Shown piece by piece: positions 7,941 to 17,153 of a stretch of 64,000 nucleotides of DNA. Within the stretch, counting starts at the first letter, position 1, and every line of letters begins with the position of its first letter. The notes beneath the pieces were generated by a model. That model was not told the origin of the DNA. It ran no database searches and worked only from the letters and a program-made list of their open reading frames with translations. Location of the stretch: assembly GCF_016908295.1 (NCBI RefSeq), contig NZ_JAFBDO010000001.1, positions 620,001 to 684,000 on the forward strand, read 5' to 3'. The stretch comes from Thalassobacillus pellis. Its GTDB lineage: Bacteria; Bacillota; Bacilli; Bacillales; Halobacillaceae. Both the position numbers and the translations under genes were made by a program.

Positions 7941-9198
7941 ATGCTTCTTTTTCTTTCTCTAATTTGATATGAAGCTTGTGCTGAAGCTGCTCGTATTTAC
8001 CTGCTTTATTGGGGTCGCCGTTCTTTTCATACAGCTTAATCAGCTTCTGATAGATTTCGTCCAGTTTGCGAAGATTGGCAAAGTAATCTGCGGCCTTTTC
8101 ATATATCGCAATCGCCTCTTGGATATTATCTTCTTCTAGTATATCTGCGTCCAGCATGTCGGCGAGCATGTTCTCTTCCTCATTTTTGGCAATCTCTTTA
8201 GCCTTATTCAGGAAACGTGCTGCCTGATCATGGTTTCCTATGTGGAAGTAATTTCTGGCGAGAGCATGGTAAGAGAAAAACAGTTCATCATCGAAGCCGC
8301 GAGAAGTTTGCCAGTCAATCGTCTGATGATACATGGCTATGGCATCTTCGTAGCGATCCTGTTTTCCATAGAGCACTCCCAAGTTATGATAAAGCCTCGC
8401 CTGCATCAATGGCTCAAGCTCCATTTCATTGAGTTTTTCAAAATAATAGATGGAGGTCGGGTAACTGCCTTTAAGCAAATGAAGAACGCCTAAATAGTTC
8501 AGTGCAACTGATAAACCGCGGTTGTGATGGAGTTTCCTGCTGAAGCTTTCCAGTTCTTTCATATAGTGAATCGCCTGGTCATAATCCTTGTTGTTCTTTG
8601 TAATAAGAGCAAGGTTCTGCATGACAGACACCACTTCATCGGGATCGTTTGATTTCTCCAACAGCCGTTCGAAATAGTCAAGTGATTCTGCTGCATTTCC
8701 CTCAAAGAAATATTTCACCCCAAAGTAGTAGAAATACGCCCGCTGGAAGGCGACAGTTTCTTTTAACATCCGGCGATCCGGCAGCATGATAGCGAGATAA
8801 TCTTTTTCGATTTGGGCTGCTTTAGCAAGTTGATTCTCTTTATAATGATAGACGGCTTTCAGGAGGTGAAAAATGACTTCCTGAACAATAGAATTTATGG
8901 ACATCGGCTGATCCAGGTCCCTCATGCGCTGCGCGGCACGTTCATCATTGGTGAGCAGTTCGTGTTGCAGCTGTTGGAGCTCACGATGTATCGTAAGATC
9001 ATTTTGTTCATAAGCCGTCAAATAAGCAATTGGAACGTTCCATTTTTCTGCTAGAATCGCAGCCAGTTCATGACGGAGCGGCAGCTTCTTTCCCAACACA
9101 GCCGACCATTCCACTTCAGGAATCGGCCATGTGTTCAAGTCCGGTTCTATTTTGTTATAGGTTTCAATCAGATAAGTTAACCGCTTCCCGATGTTCAT
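7939..9198 (-). CDS. HTH-like/TPR regulator, RRNPP-type (copy B)
   Basis: The 419-residue protein has a divergent N-terminal helix-turn-helix-like region (1-60; MNIGKRLTYLIETYN, then PLRHELAAILAEKWNVPIAYL) followed by about six tetratricopeptide repeats, e.g. VKYFFEGNAAESLDYFERLL and LYHNLGVLYGKQDRYEDAIA. Length and layout equal NprR, PlcR and related RRNPP quorum regulators, whose TPRs bind a secreted signalling peptide. It is 27 bp downstream of a close paralogue, forming one operon. No propeptide gene with a signal sequence is evident beside it, so peptide sensing is unproven. A structural or Rap-like protein-binding role is the alternative, because the HTH is weak. Confidence 0.78.
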   Translation of the reverse strand: MNIGKRLTYLIETYNKIEPDLNTWPIPEVEWSAVLGKKLPLRHELAAILAEKWNVPIAYLTAYEQNDLTIHRELQQLQHELLTNDERAAQRMRDLDQPMSINSIVQEVIFHLLKAVYHYKENQLAKAAQIEKDYLAIMLPDRRMLKETVAFQRAYFYYFGVKYFFEGNAAESLDYFERLLEKSNDPDEVVSVMQNLALITKNNKDYDQAIHYMKELESFSRKLHHNRGLSVALNYLGVLHLLKGSYPTSIYYFEKLNEMELEPLMQARLYHNLGVLYGKQDRYEDAIAMYHQTIDWQTSRGFDDELFFSYHALARNYFHIGNHDQAARFLNKAKEIAKNEEENMLADMLDADILEEDNIQEAIAIYEKAADYFANLRKLDEIYQKLIKLYEKNGDPNKAGKYEQLQHKLHIKLEKEKEA

Positions 9199-9225
9199 TT
9201 GGAAACCCCGCCTTTTATGCTTGTC

Positions 9226-10482
9226 CTATGCTTCCTTTTCTTTTCGCATTTTAATGTGTAATTCTTTATAACGCCTGCTATACAGACTTGCTTTCTCTTT
9301 TTGACCAATTCTTGTATAAAGCCGGATAAGTACCGGATAAATATCGTCCAATATAGTCGCTATACCACATGTCGCAATCGTTTCGTACATACGGATTGCT
9401 TCTTCCGGATGCTTGTCTTCCTGCATTTGTGCTTCAATCATTTTTGCGAGCATCCGTTCTTCTTCATTATCAGCCTGGTGATTTGCGAGATTCAGATAAT
9501 AATGTGCCTTTTCCTCATCCCCATTGAGGTGATGATTCCGGGCTAGAGCGTGACAGGATAAAAACATTTCTTCCTCTATATTATACGCCTTCCGCCATAC
9601 TACCGCTTGCTCATACATGGCGATCGCTTCTTCAAATCGCTCCTGCTTCCCATACAGGACGCCTAAATTATGATAGAGACGGGATTGCATTAAAGGATCA
9701 AGCTCCATTTCGTTTAGCTTTTCAAAATAGTAAATCGACGTTGGATAGCTTTCTTTTAATAAATGGAGCACCCCGAGGTAATTCAGGGCAATGGACAATC
9801 CACGTTGATGATTGTGTTTTCTGCTGTACTGTGCCAGGTCTCTCATATAAACGATCGACTGGTCGTATTCTTTGGTATTCTTTGAAATCAGTGCAAGGTT
9901 TTGCATGACTGATACCACTTCATCTGTATCTGATGTTTTTTCCAGCAAACGTTCGAAATATTGCAGGGACTCTGCTGTCTTCCCTTCATAGAAATACTTC
10001 ACGCCGAAATAATAGAAAAATGCTCGTTGAAACGCAATGGTTTCTTTCCATATAGTGTAATCAGGCAGCATTAAGGACAAGTACTCCTGTTCGATTTCGG
10101 ACGCTATCGCAAGTTCATTTCTCTTATAATGATAGACGGATTTCAGCAGGTGGAAAATGACCTCCTGAACAATCGAATGGATAGACATTGGCTGATCCAG
10201 CTTATTGATTCTTTCCTCTGCGTGGGAATCATTTGTCAGCAATTCATGCTGAAGAGCCTGCAATTCCCGATGGATCGAAAGGTCATTTTGTTCGTAAGAG
10301 GTTAAATAACCAATGGGAACGTTCCAATTATTAGCAAGTATGGATGCAATTTCATAACGCAAGGGAAGTTTTCTTTCCAAAATGGCAGACCACTCTGCAG
10401 CTAAAACCGGGCCTTCCTTGAAATCTGGTTCTGTTTTGTTGTAGGTGTGTATCAAGTAACGTAAACGTTTCCCGATATTCAT
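9226..10482 (-). CDS. HTH-like/TPR regulator, RRNPP-type (copy A)
   Basis: This 418-residue protein is a close paralogue of the gene downstream, sharing most residues through the N-terminal 60 residues (MNIGKRLRYLIHTYNKTEPDF) and the six TPR units, including ALNYLGVLHLL and LMQSRLYHNLGVLYGKQERF. Divergence is concentrated in the last 130 residues, where the ligand groove of RRNPP proteins ends. It is first in the operon, with an AGGGCGG site before the ATG. The pair looks like a recent tandem duplication followed by C-terminal divergence. Ligand and target are unknown. Confidence 0.78.
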   Translation of the reverse strand: MNIGKRLRYLIHTYNKTEPDFKEGPVLAAEWSAILERKLPLRYEIASILANNWNVPIGYLTSYEQNDLSIHRELQALQHELLTNDSHAEERINKLDQPMSIHSIVQEVIFHLLKSVYHYKRNELAIASEIEQEYLSLMLPDYTIWKETIAFQRAFFYYFGVKYFYEGKTAESLQYFERLLEKTSDTDEVVSVMQNLALISKNTKEYDQSIVYMRDLAQYSRKHNHQRGLSIALNYLGVLHLLKESYPTSIYYFEKLNEMELDPLMQSRLYHNLGVLYGKQERFEEAIAMYEQAVVWRKAYNIEEEMFLSCHALARNHHLNGDEEKAHYYLNLANHQADNEEERMLAKMIEAQMQEDKHPEEAIRMYETIATCGIATILDDIYPVLIRLYTRIGQKEKASLYSRRYKELHIKMRKEKEA

Positions 10483-10921
10483 AGTAGTTTCCGCCCTTTA
10501 TGCTTGTTTCGACTTTTTTCCGTCTGGCTGTACCTCTATCATTTGAAGTATAACATACCAGAAACACGGAACATTCTCTTGAATATGCTCCAATTGGTTT
10601 TTATTTCCATTTTTAGTTTCAGAGTATTTGATAACGCTTTCTTATTAATAAATTGATAACTCATGGAAATTCCAAATTGGAGCTGAATTATAAAGACTTG
10701 AAGGTAAAAGGGGTTGATTCATTAGGCAAGGGTGAATGAATTCTATTTTCTTTATGGAATTTTCAAAACTAAATGTTTCTCCAATTAATAGAAACGTTTC
10801 CATGGAAACATGAAATTTCTCTTCTTTCTATGTATTTTCATGTCTATTATACTAGATATTTTGACAATTTATTACACTATATGATAGCACTATCGACAAT
10901 AATAACAAATAAACGTGAAAA
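10483..10921. other. Long A/T-rich intergenic region between two leftward operons
   Basis: No gene is supported. It holds the promoter region of the TPR pair. Two inverted elements, GCTCCAATTGG (10587-10597) and CCAAATTGGAGC (10672-10683), face each other 75 bp apart and could be binding sites or a loop stem. Confidence 0.4.
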
Positions 10922-10963
10922 AATCACCCCGGGAGAACCATTTTCTGGTTCTCCCGGGGTGAT
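10922..10963 (-). terminator. Perfect-palindrome terminator of asnB built from the GGTTCTCCCGGGGTG repeat
   Basis: The 18-base arm ATCACCCCGGGAGAACCA is repeated in inverted form after a six-base loop, with A/T tracts on both sides. It terminates asnB. Its arm is the same 15-mer found in direct repeat at 13.2, 22.05 and 33.95 kb. Confidence 0.9.
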
Positions 10964-10974
10964 GGCTTTTTTTC

Positions 10975-12864
10975 TTAGGCATATGCGTGTGTTGGGGTGT
11001 CTTCGTATATATCTTCCTGCATGTCAATGAAATACTTCTGATACCAGACTAGGAAAACGTACACAGTCCAAATGTAGCGCTGATGGTTGGCTTTGTTTTG
11101 GTAGTGTTCGTCCAGGAAACGCATCAGTTCATCGGTATGAAAGAATTCTCCGGCCATTTGTGATTGGAATAATTCTCTCACGCGGTTATAATACTTTTCC
11201 TGCCTGAGCCAATGTCTGATTGGTACAGGGAACCCTACCTTCTTTCGATTAGCCCATTCTTCCGGTAAAACCTCCAACGCAGCTTTTCGGAGCGCGTATT
11301 TTGTATCTACGTTGTTGACGCGAAGATGGGCAGGTATTTCTCCGGCTGTTTTCATGACTTCTTTATCCAGGAACGGTACACGGAGTTCGAGCGAATGAGC
11401 GGAACTCATTTTGTCGGCTTTCAATAGGATGTCTCCCGGAAGCCAGTGCTTGATATCGATATACTGCATTTTTGTAACATTGTCTTTACCGGCGACTTCC
11501 TGATAAGAACTTTTCGTAATACTTTGTACGGACGGAGATTTCTTAAAATCTTCCTTCAGAATTCGTTCCGCTTCCTTTTCTTCAAATACCTTCGCCTGTC
11601 CGATGAATTTCTCTTCGACCCGCTGTCCGCCTTTCACTAGAAAATTCGTCAATCGATTGCTCGGAAATTTCTTTGCAAGGTTGGACACGGGACGTCTTAA
11701 GGCAAACGGCAATTTTTCGTAACGCTGCATGACAGGACCAGTCTTATACCAGTCATAGCCACCGAATATTTCATCCGCACCTTCGCCTGACAGTACAACT
11801 GTCACGTGCTCACTTGCAAGCTCTGCAAGGAAGTAAAGCGGGACAGATGACAAGTTGGAATGGGGCTCGTCCATATGGAATTGAATAGTAGGAATCGCGT
11901 CAAAAAATTCGTCTCCTGTAATCAGGCGCCGATGATTCTCGATTCCCAGTATATCGGATAAATCTTCTGCCAGATTCGTCTCATTGAATATCCCTTCATG
12001 CTCCTGGAAACCGACCGAGAACGTTTTATTCGGTTGCAGCAATGCCGTTATGTAGCTGGAATCGATGCCACCGGATAAAAATGAACCAACTGGAACGTCA
12101 CTGATTTTATGATAACGGACCGATTCTTTCATGGTCTCTTTGATTCGTTCAATATAATACTCCAAATCGTTATCCTTCGAGTCAAATGTCGGCTGCCAGT
12201 AGGGCCTGACTTCTGTTTTACCATTTTTATAGATCATATAGTTCCCTGCCTTCAGCTTATAGACACCCTTGAAGAATGTCTCGTCTAAGACAGGATACTG
12301 GAAAGTAAGATAAGGTTTCAGTGCTTGTCTGTTCAGTTCTTTCTTAAAGGAAGGATTTTTAAGAAAGGATTTAATTTCCGAACCGAACATGAATGATTCA
12401 TCTGATGTATGTTGTGTGTAGTAGAGCGGTTTGATTCCGAATGGATCTCTTGCTATAAACAGCATATCCTCATTTTTATCCCAGATTGCAAAAGCAAACA
12501 TTCCTCTAAGCTCCTGCAAAATTTCCGTGCCATATTCTTCATAACCATGAATGATCACTTCACTGTCAGCACGGCTCTTGAACTGATGCCCTTTCGCGAC
12601 AAGGCCTTCTCTCAGTTCTTCAAAGTTATAGATTTCACCATTGAATACCAGGACGATGCTGTTATCTTCATTAAACATCGGCTGATTGGCTTCGTGGGTC
12701 AAATCGATGATCTGCAGCCGCTGGAATCCAAGCGTGACGCGTTCATCACTGTATTCCCCAGAGTTGTCCGGTCCGCGGTGCCCGATCGTCCCGACCATTT
12801 CTTTGATGATTTCTTCGTGATGTTTACTATGACCTGCATTCGTGAATCCTACAATACCGCACAC
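10975..12864 (-). CDS. asnB: Asparagine synthase, glutamine-hydrolysing
   Basis: AsnB converts aspartate, glutamine and ATP to asparagine and glutamate. The 629-residue protein begins MCGIVGF, exposing the catalytic Cys2 of the class II glutamine amidotransferase domain (about 1-210, with the FNGEIYN and HGYEEYG blocks). The synthetase domain follows with the pyrophosphate-binding SGGIDSS near residue 265 and LSGEGADEIFGGYDWY. Length matches B. subtilis AsnB (632) better than AsnH. A GGAGGG site precedes the ATG. It is monocistronic, with its own promoter and terminator. Confidence 0.95.
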   Translation of the reverse strand: MCGIVGFTNAGHSKHHEEIIKEMVGTIGHRGPDNSGEYSDERVTLGFQRLQIIDLTHEANQPMFNEDNSIVLVFNGEIYNFEELREGLVAKGHQFKSRADSEVIIHGYEEYGTEILQELRGMFAFAIWDKNEDMLFIARDPFGIKPLYYTQHTSDESFMFGSEIKSFLKNPSFKKELNRQALKPYLTFQYPVLDETFFKGVYKLKAGNYMIYKNGKTEVRPYWQPTFDSKDNDLEYYIERIKETMKESVRYHKISDVPVGSFLSGGIDSSYITALLQPNKTFSVGFQEHEGIFNETNLAEDLSDILGIENHRRLITGDEFFDAIPTIQFHMDEPHSNLSSVPLYFLAELASEHVTVVLSGEGADEIFGGYDWYKTGPVMQRYEKLPFALRRPVSNLAKKFPSNRLTNFLVKGGQRVEEKFIGQAKVFEEKEAERILKEDFKKSPSVQSITKSSYQEVAGKDNVTKMQYIDIKHWLPGDILLKADKMSSAHSLELRVPFLDKEVMKTAGEIPAHLRVNNVDTKYALRKAALEVLPEEWANRKKVGFPVPIRHWLRQEKYYNRVRELFQSQMAGEFFHTDELMRFLDEHYQNKANHQRYIWTVYVFLVWYQKYFIDMQEDIYEDTPTHAYA

Positions 12865-12949
12865 ATTTGTCCCTCCATTTTTTGTTGTATATCAGATTTG
12901 TCGTTTCAACAAATTTTTGGTTACATGTATTTTTTTGTCACTCATACCA

Positions 12950-12979
12950 ATTTTAACTACACAGAGAGGGAAACGTCAA
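12950..12979 (-). promoter_or_regulatory. Candidate SigmaA promoter of asnB
   Basis: On the minus strand TTGACG (12974-12979) and TAAAAT (12950-12955) are 18 bp apart, about 85 bp upstream of the asnB start. Confidence 0.5.
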
Positions 12980-13170
12980 ACAAAATCGTAGTATAAAAGA
13001 TACATCATTTAAGAAAAACGTTCTAGCAAACTTACAATAACAGGATGAAAGACCGCGAAATCAGTCGGAATTTGATGGTAGAAAGAGGAAAAGCGGCAGA
13101 TTTCCCAAATGATAGAATAGATGAGAATTTCTGAATGCATTTAAGAGAGGATTAATCAAAAGTTGGACAT

Positions 13171-13258
13171 AAAAAAGCCTCCCCCATTGGAGTTCCAAAT
13201 ACTGGTTCTCCTGGGGAAGGCCTTTTACAAATACTGGTTCTCCCGGGGTAGGCTTTTT
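13171..13258 (-). terminator. Terminator region of the galactonate operon with two GGTTCTCC repeats
   Basis: Two copies of the G/C-rich 15-mer lie at 13204 and 13236, 32 bp apart, each preceded by the A/T-rich AAATACT. The sequence AAAAAAGCCTCCCCCA (13171) can pair with either TGGGGAAGGC or GGGGTAGGCTTTTT, giving two alternative hairpins, both flanked by A or T tracts. This is the 3' end of dgoD. Confidence 0.7.
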
Positions 13259-13271
13259 GATGTGTGTTAGT

Positions 13272-14420
13272 TTACCATTCGGCGACGCTGCCGTCGCGGT
13301 GGCGCCATACTGGATTTCTCCAGCGGTGGCTTTCTTCTGCTTTTTCTTTGACTTTTTCTTCGTTGATGGAGATGCCAAGGCCAGGTCCTTTGAGCATGGA
13401 CACATAGCCATCTTTATATTCGAAGACAGACTTATCATGAATATAGTCAAGCAGGTCACTGCCTTTATTGTAATGGATGCCAAGGCTCTGCTCCTGGATG
13501 AATGCGTTGTGACTTGTTGCATCCACCTGCAGGCAGGCAGCGAGTGCAATTGGTCCGAGCGGGCAGTGTGGTGCCAGTGCGACATCGTAGGCTTCTGCCA
13601 TCGATGCGATCTTTTTACACTCGGTGATTCCACCAGCATGGGACAAATCAGGCTGGATAATGTCCACTTGTCCATCTGATAATAACTGTTTGAAGTCCCA
13701 TCGGGAATACATGCGCTCACCGGTCGCAATCGGTATGGATGTGTGCTGGGCGATTTCTTTCAATGCTTCGTTGTTTTCAGCTAGTACAGGCTCTTCGATG
13801 AACATCGGACGATAGGCTTCCAGTTCTTTGGCAAGCATTTTTGCCATCGGTTTGTGGACACGTCCGTGGAAGTCGATTCCGATTCCTACATAATCCCCGA
13901 CAGCTTCCCTTACCGCTGCTACTCGTTCGACCGTTTCATCGATTTTCTTATGGGAATCGATATATTGCAGTTCTTCGGTTCCATTCATTTTAATCGCATG
14001 AAAACCTCTGTCCACAGCGTCTTTCGCTGCCGCTCCGACGTCTGATGGACGGTCACCGCCAATCCAGGAGTAGACTTTGATGGAATCACGGCACGCGCCG
14101 CCCATCAAGTCAGCGACTGGTGCATTATAGTATTTTCCTTTGATATCCCATAACGCCTGGTCGATTCCGGCAATCGCGCTCATCAATATCGGGCCGCCTC
14201 GGTAGAAGCCGGAACGGTACATGACATTCCAGTGGTCCTCAATACGCAGTGGGTCCTGACCTACCAGGTAATCACTAAGTTCTTCCACTGCAGCTTCTAC
14301 AGTATGGGCGCGGCCTTCGATGACCGGCTCGCCCCAGCCTTCGATACCTTCATCGGTTTCGATTTTCAAAAAAAGCCACCTTGGTGGCACGACGTATGTT
14401 TTCAATCCTGTGATTTTCAT
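13272..14420 (-). CDS. dgoD: D-galactonate dehydratase
   Basis: DgoD dehydrates D-galactonate to 2-keto-3-deoxygalactonate. The 382-residue protein has the exact length of the E. coli enzyme, and the key residues fall at the same numbers: Asp183 and His185 in DFHGR, Glu209 in FIEEPV, Glu235 in ATGERM, and His285 in APHCPLGP. This is the enolase-superfamily TIM barrel with its N-terminal capping domain. It is the last gene of the rpiR-kdgK-eda-dgoD operon, 4 bp after the aldolase gene, whose products complete the conversion to pyruvate and a triose phosphate. Activity on another aldonate cannot be excluded. Confidence 0.93.
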   Translation of the reverse strand: MKITGLKTYVVPPRWLFLKIETDEGIEGWGEPVIEGRAHTVEAAVEELSDYLVGQDPLRIEDHWNVMYRSGFYRGGPILMSAIAGIDQALWDIKGKYYNAPVADLMGGACRDSIKVYSWIGGDRPSDVGAAAKDAVDRGFHAIKMNGTEELQYIDSHKKIDETVERVAAVREAVGDYVGIGIDFHGRVHKPMAKMLAKELEAYRPMFIEEPVLAENNEALKEIAQHTSIPIATGERMYSRWDFKQLLSDGQVDIIQPDLSHAGGITECKKIASMAEAYDVALAPHCPLGPIALAACLQVDATSHNAFIQEQSLGIHYNKGSDLLDYIHDKSVFEYKDGYVSMLKGPGLGISINEEKVKEKAEESHRWRNPVWRHRDGSVAEW

Positions 14421-14424
14421 TATG

Positions 14425-15072
14425 CTACCCCTTTCTTGCTGTCTCTACTTTTTCTTTGAATTCGCGGGCCAGATTTTCAAGTCCTTTGAAGTCTTCTGCC
14501 TGAATCAGTTTTTTATCAAGAAGTGATCCGCCTGCCCCGACTGCGAATGCGCCATTTTTTACATAAGTCTCGACATTATCAAGATTTACCCCGCCGGTCG
14601 GGATCATTGGGATATGGCCAAGTGGTCCTTTCAAGTCCTTAATATAGGAAGGTCCCATGGCTGTTGCCGGGAAAACTTTTACCAGATCTGCTCCGGCAGA
14701 ATAAGCCTGGACGATTTCTGTCGGTGTCATGACGCCTGGAATCGTGACAGCACCGTAGCGATTGCCCATTTCTACTGTGGCACGGTCGAAATTCGGTGCG
14801 AAAATGAAATCGGATCCTGCTTCGATCGCTTGTTTGGCAGTCACTTCGTCCAGTACAGTTCCGGCACCGACCAGGGCTTCATCACCGAAGCGCGCTTTCA
14901 CGTCACGAATCATGTCATAGACACGCTCGGAGTCTGCGGTGATTTCCAGTGTGTGCACACCGCCTGAAACGAGTGCCTCTGCAATTGGAATGATTTTCTC
15001 CGGGGCTGGCCTTCTGATTACGGCGATGACGCCAGATTGATAGATTTTATCGATGCGTTCTGATTTTCTCAT
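14425..15072 (-). CDS. eda: 2-dehydro-3-deoxy-phosphogluconate/galactonate aldolase
   Basis: The 215-residue class I aldolase cleaves KDPG or KDPGal to pyruvate and glyceraldehyde 3-phosphate. The Schiff-base lysine is Lys132 in [10 protein letters not shown], and the family blocks [34 protein letters not shown] and [10 protein letters not shown] are all present. It lies between the kinase and dehydratase genes, which fits the 2-keto-3-deoxy sugar acid route. Given DgoD next door, the physiological substrate may be the galacto isomer. Confidence 0.92.
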   Translation of the reverse strand: MRKSERIDKIYQSGVIAVIRRPAPEKIIPIAEALVSGGVHTLEITADSERVYDMIRDVKARFGDEALVGAGTVLDEVTAKQAIEAGSDFIFAPNFDRATVEMGNRYGAVTIPGVMTPTEIVQAYSAGADLVKVFPATAMGPSYIKDLKGPLGHIPMIPTGGVNLDNVETYVKNGAFAVGAGGSLLDKKLIQAEDFKGLENLAREFKEKVETARKG

Positions 15073-15096
15073 CGTTTCTCCTCCTTGTTTGTAAGT

Positions 15097-16065
15097 TTAC
15101 CTGTTTACATCCTGTTTTGCTTGCTTGGGATTCAGCAGGGCATCCAGCTGCCGCCGTGTTGGCACGCCTTCTACGTCCCCATTCATCTGCACGACGAACG
15201 CTCCCATCGCATTTCCCTGCCGTACTGCTTCTTCGATTGCTTTGCCGTCTAAGAGACCGCTGATCACTCCGGAAGCGAAGGCATCGCCGGCGCCGACGGG
15301 ATCGACGACCTTTTCTACCGGGAAGCCTGCTACATAACCGTCACCTTCGCTAGTCTGATAGTAAGCGCCTTCCGCTCCTAGCTTGATGACTATACGCTGT
15401 CCGCTGCGCTTTCGTAAGGCACTGCAGATTCTTTCAGGGGTTGTTTCGCCTGTCAAAAATTCACCTTCATCCATGCCAGGTAATAGTACGTCTGCTTTGT
15501 CCGCTATCGAAAGAAGAGTTTCACGGGCAGCATCGAGATCTCCAAACAGCTTGTATCGAATGTTCGGATCGAAAATGACTTTGACATCATTCGACCTGGC
15601 TATGTCAATCGCACGGTCGACAGCTTGCCTGCATTCCTCGCTCAATGCCGGAGTGATACCAGTCAAATGAAGAAATCTCGCCTTCTTTATGTAATCTTCA
15701 TCGAGATCTTCTGCAGTCAGTAGGCTGGCAGCTGATCCTTTCCGGTAGTAATAGACATTAAGGTTCTCTTCCGACAATTTTTCCTTGAAATAGACGGCTG
15801 TCGGAGCGGCATCGGTAAACGTGACACGGGAAGTATCAACGCCTTCGCCGCGAATGAACTTATTGACGTAGCTTCCGAACGGGTCCTCTCCGAGCTTGCT
15901 GATCCAGCCGACACGATGTCCGAGCCGGGTCAGACCGATTGCTACGTTCGATTCCGCCCCTCCCACCTGCTTCTGGAACTGGTGGACATAATCGAGCGGA
16001 AGGTTTTCGTGTGTACTGAACAATACCATCGTTTCTCCTAAAGTTACCACATCTAATTCTTCCAT
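15097..16065 (-). CDS. kdgK: 2-dehydro-3-deoxygluconokinase (PfkB family)
   Basis: KdgK phosphorylates 2-keto-3-deoxygluconate (or the galacto isomer) with ATP. The 322-residue protein is a ribokinase-fold sugar kinase with the N-terminal GGAESNVAIGLTRLG signature and the C-terminal DPVGAGDAFASG anion hole and catalytic Asp. The order regulator, kinase, aldolase, dehydratase gives a complete pathway. The start is preceded by an AAGGGATGG site, and the gap to rpiR is 13 bp. Confidence 0.92.
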   Translation of the reverse strand: MEELDVVTLGETMVLFSTHENLPLDYVHQFQKQVGGAESNVAIGLTRLGHRVGWISKLGEDPFGSYVNKFIRGEGVDTSRVTFTDAAPTAVYFKEKLSEENLNVYYYRKGSAASLLTAEDLDEDYIKKARFLHLTGITPALSEECRQAVDRAIDIARSNDVKVIFDPNIRYKLFGDLDAARETLLSIADKADVLLPGMDEGEFLTGETTPERICSALRKRSGQRIVIKLGAEGAYYQTSEGDGYVAGFPVEKVVDPVGAGDAFASGVISGLLDGKAIEEAVRQGNAMGAFVVQMNGDVEGVPTRRQLDALLNPKQAKQDVNR

Positions 16066-16078
16066 GATTCCATCCCTT

Positions 16079-16933
16079 CTACATCCTTCTTCGTGATATC
16101 GCTTTCCGCATTTTCAATAATGCTTCCTGCGATGCTTCTTTATTTTTCAATGAATAAATGACATACAATGCATCAATGATCGACAGTTCCGCAAGCCTTG
16201 ATGCAAGCGCTTCTGACCGGTAAACAGTCTCCTGGGAAACAGTAAACAGGCAGATATCGACGGCCTTGCTGAATGGAGACTTGGCATAGTTGGTGATTCC
16301 GATCGTTTTGACACCGTTTTCTTTTGCTACATCGACGACTTCCAGGATGTCTTTGTTCATTCCGGTATGGGAGATGATGATGGCAACATCGCTGCTCGTC
16401 ATCTGGGCAGCAGCCATGAGCTGCAGGTGCGTATCCGTATAGGCCTGGCTGATCACTCCGGTCCGCATGAATTTGTGCTGTCCATCCATGGCAGTCACCC
16501 CGGAGCCCCCATTACCGAAAAAATTGATCTGCTTTGCTTCTATTATATAGGAAACCGCTTCCTGAAAAGTTTTTTCATTTTGTATTTCTCGTGTATATTC
16601 CATGGCGTTGATATTCGCCTGAAAAACCTTATTCAAGATGTCCATATCGGAGTCATCTTCTGTAATCGTTTCGTGGATATCCTTGATTGGATTGACCAGT
16701 TCAGAGGCAAGGGCAATCTTCATCGCCTGATATCCTTTGAATCCTAAGCGCTTACAAAAACGGAAAACAGTCGCATCAGCGACCTCCAGTTCGTCTGCCA
16801 CCTGGTTGATGGTGGAATGTACAATGTTTTCTGGCTGGGAGATGATGTAATCCGCAATCCGCTTTTCTTTTTCACTGAATTGTTGGTAGGAAGAGCGAAT
16901 CCGGTTCAACACATGGACTGGTGCATTCGCCAT
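16079..16933 (-). CDS. RpiR-family transcriptional regulator of sugar acid use
   Basis: The 284-residue protein has an N-terminal RpiR helix-turn-helix (1-77; VADATVFRFCKRLGFKGYQ) and a SIS sugar-phosphate binding domain (about 125-260; FFGNGGSGVTAMDGQHK, IISHTGMNKDILEVV). It is first in the kdgK-eda-dgoD operon and divergent from gntK. It probably senses a sugar-acid phosphate such as KDPG or 6-phosphogluconate and acts at the A/T-tract palindromes in the intergenic region. An AAGGGGGG site precedes the ATG. Confidence 0.9.
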   Translation of the reverse strand: MANAPVHVLNRIRSSYQQFSEKEKRIADYIISQPENIVHSTINQVADELEVADATVFRFCKRLGFKGYQAMKIALASELVNPIKDIHETITEDDSDMDILNKVFQANINAMEYTREIQNEKTFQEAVSYIIEAKQINFFGNGGSGVTAMDGQHKFMRTGVISQAYTDTHLQLMAAAQMTSSDVAIIISHTGMNKDILEVVDVAKENGVKTIGITNYAKSPFSKAVDICLFTVSQETVYRSEALASRLAELSIIDALYVIYSLKNKEASQEALLKMRKAISRRRM

Positions 16934-17008
16934 CCGGAACCCCCCTTTTTGCTTCTTCGATGATATGACTAGTTTATACGATAACTTTTCTTAAGGAAAG
17001 CGTAACAC

Positions 17009-17084
17009 GAAAATTTTTTTCATTCTAGCTGTTGAAGTGAAAAAAATTTACTGTATAATCTGTAGTTGAGAAAAAAAATTTCAC
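17009..17084 (+). promoter_or_regulatory. gntK promoter with three A/T-tract palindromes (candidate RpiR operators)
   Basis: A SigmaA-type promoter TTGAAG (17032-17037) - 16 bp - TATAAT (17054-17059) drives gntKP-gnd. Three related imperfect palindromes surround it: GAAAATTTTTTTCATT (17009-17024), GTGAAAAAAATTTAC (17037-17051, exactly between -35 and -10) and GAGAAAAAAAATTTCAC (17068-17084, at the start site). Their placement predicts repression. RpiR-family members bind such inverted GAAA-N-TTTC sequences; the divergent rpiR gene is the obvious candidate. Confidence 0.6.
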
Positions 17085-17121
17085 ACACAAGCAAACTCGC
17101 TCTTATTTTTTTACTAGACGA

Positions 17122-17135
17122 TGTAAACGCTTAAG
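17122..17135 (+). promoter_or_regulatory. cre-like site in the gntK leader
   Basis: TGTAAACGCTTAAG fits 12 of 14 positions of the CcpA cre consensus TGWAANCGNTNWCA and lies downstream of the promoter, where a bound CcpA would block elongation. Gluconate genes are classical CcpA targets. Confidence 0.4.
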
Positions 17136-17153
17136 TAATTGAGGAGGGAAAAC

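Noticed and set aside
12409-12996. 195-codon plus-strand frame opposite asnB
   Set aside because: Shadow of the asnB N-terminal region; no ribosome binding site and no recognisable domain.
13061-13729. 222-codon minus-strand frame overlapping dgoD
   Set aside because: It is antisense-frame noise over dgoD plus translated repeat sequence; dgoD has all catalytic residues in its own frame.
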